Positions 63,404 to 64,000 of a DNA stretch of 64,000 nucleotides are shown here, in pieces. The position numbers were made by a program, and so were the translations under genes. The notes under the pieces are model-generated. The model ran no database searches, was not told where the DNA came from, and saw only the letters and a program-made list of their open reading frames with translations. Each line of letters opens with the position of its first letter. Position 1 is the first letter of the stretch. Origin of the DNA: an uncultured SAR86 cluster bacterium (GTDB lineage: Bacteria > Pseudomonadota > Gammaproteobacteria > Magnimaribacterales > D2472); assembly GCA_902593675.1 (NCBI GenBank), contig CACJJI010000001.1, forward strand, positions 62,001-126,000, read 5' to 3'.

Positions 63404-63991
63404 TTAGTTTAAATCAAAATCATTGATGATTTTGCAAAATACTTGAGCAGTAACCATCGCATCATAGGAGGCGCTATGGGCTTCATCGTTGTCATAAGAG
63501 ATATCTAATTCTTTACATACTCTAGCTAAAACAGTTTGTTTGGTTGCAAGAACGCCTAAACTTACTGTATCAATTAGAGAGAAGGGATGGAAAGGCGATT
63601 TTTTAATCTTATTTCTAATGCATGCTTCAAGAAGAAAACTATGATCAAAAAATGCATTATGACCAACCAGAATTGCTCTTGAGCACTCATACTTACTTCT
63701 ATGCTTATTGATTATTTTAAAGATTTCAGTCAATGCAAATTTTTCATCAACAGCCAACCGCAGTGGATGGTTTAAGTCCAATCTAAGGAATTCTAATGAA
63801 TCTTTTTCAATCTCCAGGCCCGCAAATGGTTTTATATGATATCTGTGAGATTCACCTAAATCTAGCTTTGAGTCATTCTCCTCAATCAGCTGAATAGCAA
63901 TTTCTAAAATAGCATTTTTTTTAGAATCAAACCCTCCAGTTTCTAGATCCACAACAACTGGTAGAAATTTTCTAAATCTATCTTTTAACAT
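63404..63991 (-). CDS. rnt: ribonuclease T
   Basis: The 195-residue protein is a DEDDh 3'-5' exonuclease of the RNase T type: Exo I VVDLETGGFD (about 13-22, Asp and Glu), Exo II AILVGHNAFFDHSFL (Asp) and Exo III EAHSASYDAMVTA (His and Asp). RNase T trims the 3' ends of tRNAs and other stable RNAs. It is limited to gammaproteobacteria as far as I know, which supports the taxonomic guess. The gene ends 4 bases from the MBL gene (convergent). Confidence 0.95.
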   Translation of the reverse strand: MLKDRFRKFLPVVVDLETGGFDSKKNAILEIAIQLIEENDSKLDLGESHRYHIKPFAGLEIEKDSLEFLRLDLNHPLRLAVDEKFALTEIFKIINKHRSKYECSRAILVGHNAFFDHSFLLEACIRNKIKKSPFHPFSLIDTVSLGVLATKQTVLARVCKELDISYDNDEAHSASYDAMVTAQVFCKIINDFDLN

Positions 63992-64000
63992 TTTAGCCCT

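Noticed and set aside
1-64000. CRISPR arrays, insertion sequences, prophage
   Set aside because: No regularly spaced repeats, transposase or phage-type genes were found on reading the window.

Overview
The window is AT-rich (about one third G+C by eye), densely coded chromosomal DNA with no gap over 250 bases. It most resembles an uncultured marine gammaproteobacterium, for example of the SAR86 type. That placement is inference. It rests on RNase T and a CGFS glutaredoxin, a consensus Fur box, a TonB-dependent receptor, low G+C, tight gene packing, and many lipid-, steroid- and isoprenoid-type catabolic genes. One tRNA gene (Arg, ACG) is present. I see no IS element, prophage, CRISPR array or plasmid gene.

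0-4.6 kb: the start of an M16 metalloprotease (cut by the window edge), a lipoprotein M28 peptidase, a Baeyer-Villiger-type flavin monooxygenase and tRNA-Arg. 4.6-30 kb: a large catabolic island. Two paralogous sets of PhyH-type Fe(II)/2-oxoglutarate dioxygenase, MFS transporter and hydantoinase-B-type subunit lie around one TonB-dependent receptor. Near them are a HyuA subunit, SDRs, an OYE-type flavin reductase, two thiolases, a carotenoid-cleavage-type oxygenase, a nitronate-monooxygenase-like protein, a DUF1295 membrane reductase, a double-domain HxlR regulator and an acyl-CoA ligase. Together they suggest outer-membrane uptake, oxygenation, ring or double-bond chemistry and beta-oxidation-like thiolysis of a hydrophobic cyclic or isoprenoid compound. 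The substrate is not known.

30-37.5 kb: a signalling block with an EAL phosphodiesterase, a HisKA-REC-GGDEF protein lacking an ATPase domain, a lone receiver, a large hybrid histidine kinase, a periplasmic TonB-C-terminal protein and a CBS-pair protein. 37.5-48.5 kb: a second catabolic block with a GPH-type transporter, a small rubredoxin (56 aa), a cupin, a KshA-like Rieske oxygenase, an amidohydrolase-fold protein, SDRs, a sulfotransferase, a DUF1214-like protein, a phosphotransferase and an aldehyde dehydrogenase.

48.6-53.9 kb: a complete-looking coenzyme F420 operon (NADP:F420 oxidoreductase, CofE, CofD, CofC, fused FbiC). This is the most unusual system here. No obvious F420-dependent catabolic enzyme is encoded nearby. 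CofE seems to start at an ATT codon just after the stop of the preceding gene. 54.1-57.4 kb: three genes in a row (DUF1295, secreted M20 amidohydrolase, nitronate-monooxygenase-like) carry five frameshifts, all placeable in homopolymer runs. This points to local sequence error or gene decay.

57.6-61 kb: a steroid ring-A module (KstD-like flavoprotein, SDR, NTF2-like protein, ketosteroid isomerase with its catalytic Tyr/Asp/Asp). 61-64 kb: housekeeping and iron genes, namely a PdxJ of the Bacteroidetes-like subtype, monothiol glutaredoxin, bacterioferritin and a metallo-beta-lactamase-fold protein facing each other across a near-perfect Fur box, and RNase T.
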